NCBI GenBank assembly: GCA_947034895.1
Contig: OX344763.1
Span: 62,887,093 to 62,951,092, forward strand
DNA length: 64,000 bases
Reading direction: 5' to 3'
From: Rhytidiadelphus loreus
Lineage: Eukaryota; Streptophyta; Bryopsida; Hypnales; Hylocomiaceae
Both the position numbers and the translations under genes were made by a program. Below the pieces are notes generated by a model. That model did no database searches. It was given only the letters and a program-made list of their open reading frames with translations, and had not been told where the DNA came from. Positions 62,494 to 64,000 of the stretch are shown one piece after another (the stretch's first letter is position 1; the number at the start of each line of letters is the position of its first letter).

Positions 62494-63652
62494 CAGGGTT
62501 GCTAGCGTGCAAGCCTGTGAGCCTGAGCCTGTGAGCGGGAATTTTTTTTGTATTATAAACAAGTTGAGACCTATAACCGTGGGTTTATTACATTATAAAT
62601 TTCAGGAAATGTGAAGTCAATTTAATGAAATTTGACGCACTTGCAAATGTATTTTGAAGGTATTTTTTGCTACAAGCAAATGCAATCATTTTTTATAGAC
62701 ATCATGAAGCAAAAAATCCAAATGTCACAACAAATTCTAAAATACACTCATAATTCTAAAATCCATGCTTTATAGTTTGGCTCAATAAATATGTCAATCT
62801 CAAGAATCTAAATCATAGTGGTATTGGTTATAGAACCCTCAATTGTTGATGGCTTTAAAGTCTCTCTACCCTTGGAGGCACTACCATCTATAAATCCAAA
62901 ATTTTCAAAGCATAAGTATCTTTATGGCATTTTGCTTTAGAGCAGCCAAAGTTTACAAATGCCGATGCCATCTGCTCGACAGACATAGGAAGATGAAAAT
63001 TATTCTCTAGAGTGAAGAAAAGACTTTGTACCTTCATCATCTCATCAACTGATGTCAATTCTATATGGCTACAAATACATGTAAAACAATGTTAAGCTTA
63101 TGCCATGCATGACCTGCATGATCAATTCAATCTTGTCTTTGGATTTAGGGAATAATGTAATTTATTGTAATGTGCCAGAACATCTTTGTTGAATGAAGTC
63201 TAGAAATATGACTCATCCACGCCAATAGACAATGATTTCGGTTCCACACAAAGAACTTTGACTTCCTCAAAGAATAGAATGGAGCATGACCTCAATAGCT
63301 TTCTTAGTTGACTTGTTACTAGATATCTTGATGTTTGCATTTGTCGAAGTGATTGTTACGATGGACTTGCCACATCTACAACAAGAATTATATTATGATG
63401 CACCTTTGAGGTTGAAGCTTGACCTACATTTCCTTCCTGCACTTGAACAATAGTCTACATGAGACAACAAGACAATGTTAACAATTGAACTCTAGACAAG
63501 AAAAATAAAATTCTTACAAAGCACAAAATGAAATGTATAATTCTAAACCAGAAAATTAAAATAAATTATAAAACAAAATCTCTAAGCTGTGGTTATCATC
63601 AAATAATCTTGGTAGCCCAAAAAAAAGATTTGAAATTTTTTTTTTTTTTTTT
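62494..63652 (+). mobile_element. hAT-like left terminus and following sequence, right end not found
   Basis: CAGGGTTGCTAGCGTGC at 62494 shares CAGGGTTG with the hAT-like element at 22.3 kb and CAGGGTTGCTAGC with 63970. The 8 bp before it are AATTATAG; I did not find a matching copy beside an inverted CAACCCTG in the window. The inside (62.8-63.5 kb) has no intact frame. Confidence 0.4.
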
Positions 63653-63969
63653 GGACCGAAAATAGGGGGTCCGCCTAGAAGCTCAAAAACCTCAGTTGGA
63701 CCCTACTTGGGTTTTTGAGGTACCTGGTGGTACCCCCGTTTTTGATCAAAAAAAAAAAATGAAAAAAAAAAAAAAAATTTTTTTTTTTTTTTTGACCGAA
63801 AATAGGGGGTCCGGCTGGTAGCTCGAAAACCTCAGTCGGACCCGACTTGGGTTTTCGAGCTACCTGGTGGTACCCAGGTTTTGGTTATAAAAAAAAAAAT
63901 TGACTTTTTTTTTTTTTGACTTTTTTTTTTTTTTTGACCGAAAATAGGGAGTCCGACTGGTAGCTCGAA
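63653..63969. repeat. About 141-bp modules separated by long A/T tracts
   Basis: GACCGAAAATAGGGGGTCCG starts at 63654 and 63794, with GACCGAAAATAGGGAGTCCG at 63936. Each module has an internal inverted repeat (GTAGCTCGAAAACC ... GGTTTTCGAGCTAC in the second) and a GGTACC word. They are separated by T- or A-runs of up to 16, including an A16/T16 junction at 63762-63793. The layout, GC-rich hairpin modules between A/T tracts, resembles the hAT-like element at 22257-22683. The third module is broken by the terminus at 63970. Confidence 0.8.
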
Positions 63970-64000
63970 CAGGGTTGCTAGCATGCGAGATTGTGATCTT
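63970..64000 (+). mobile_element. Second hAT-like terminus, cut by the window edge
   Basis: CAGGGTTGCTAGCATGC begins at 63970, directly after AGCTCGAA in the middle of the third A/T-spaced module, as expected for an insertion with 8-bp TSD AGCTCGAA. The rest lies outside the window. Confidence 0.5.

Overview
The window looks like repeat-rich nuclear DNA of a land plant or a close streptophyte relative. Reasons: two CACTA (En/Spm) transposon genes with canonical GT-AG introns, a short TTTAGGG interstitial telomeric run, a plant-type HAD/FCP1-like phosphatase, and a nonsense-codon pattern expected from plant CG/CHG methylation. I cannot name the species. There are no prokaryotic operons, rRNA genes or convincing functional tRNA genes. 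Nearly all recognisable coding sequence is mobile-element protein or decayed genes of unknown role, nested inside one another.

Layout. 1-1001: right end of a non-autonomous CACTA element, itself hit by a 197-bp CACTA miniature element. 1.0-9.3 kb: no gene seen. 9.36-14.09 kb (minus): seven-exon En/Spm-like Transposase_24-type gene with a 287-bp miniature element in an intron. 14.1-18.2 kb: mostly empty. 18.2-23.0 kb (plus): TNP2-type CACTA transposase with two in-frame TGA codons and an in-frame 427-bp hAT-like insertion. 26.0-31.2 kb (minus): multi-exon gene with a zinc-binding motif and 24-residue repeats, nonsense-interrupted. 32.2-32.7 kb: first exon of a related-looking gene. 35.4-39.6 kb (minus): decayed copy of a mobile-element ORF, split by a 2,489-bp CACTA element. 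40.4-41.4 kb: Ser/Arg-rich exon of unknown role. 41.7-46.5 kb (minus): HAD/FCP1-like phosphatase exon split by a 3,652-bp LTR-like element and a 309-bp CACTA miniature element; removing both restores one reading frame. 47.0-49.3 and 52.3-54.3 kb (minus): two degenerate methyltransferase-like genes of beta-class motif order. 50.3-51.3 kb: GC-rich ~32-bp minisatellite. 55.2-58.0 kb (minus): decayed DUF7869-type putative transposase, preceded by six copies of a 15-bp palindrome. 58.7-62.5 kb: no gene seen. 62.5-64.0 kb: hAT-like termini and A/T-tract modules.

Insertions were dated relative to each other by target-site duplications (TSDs) and by reading frames that become continuous once the insert is removed. 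Across eight gene-sized frames I count 18 clear in-frame TAG, 6 TGA and no secure TAA. This fits C-to-T decay at CAG (CHG) and CGA (CG) sites of methylated DNA; a UAG sense or readthrough codon is the less likely alternative.

Most unusual content: the paired methyltransferase-like genes beside a phosphatase gene, two unrelated dispersed palindrome families (one inside a coding exon), and the in-frame hAT insertion in a transposase.
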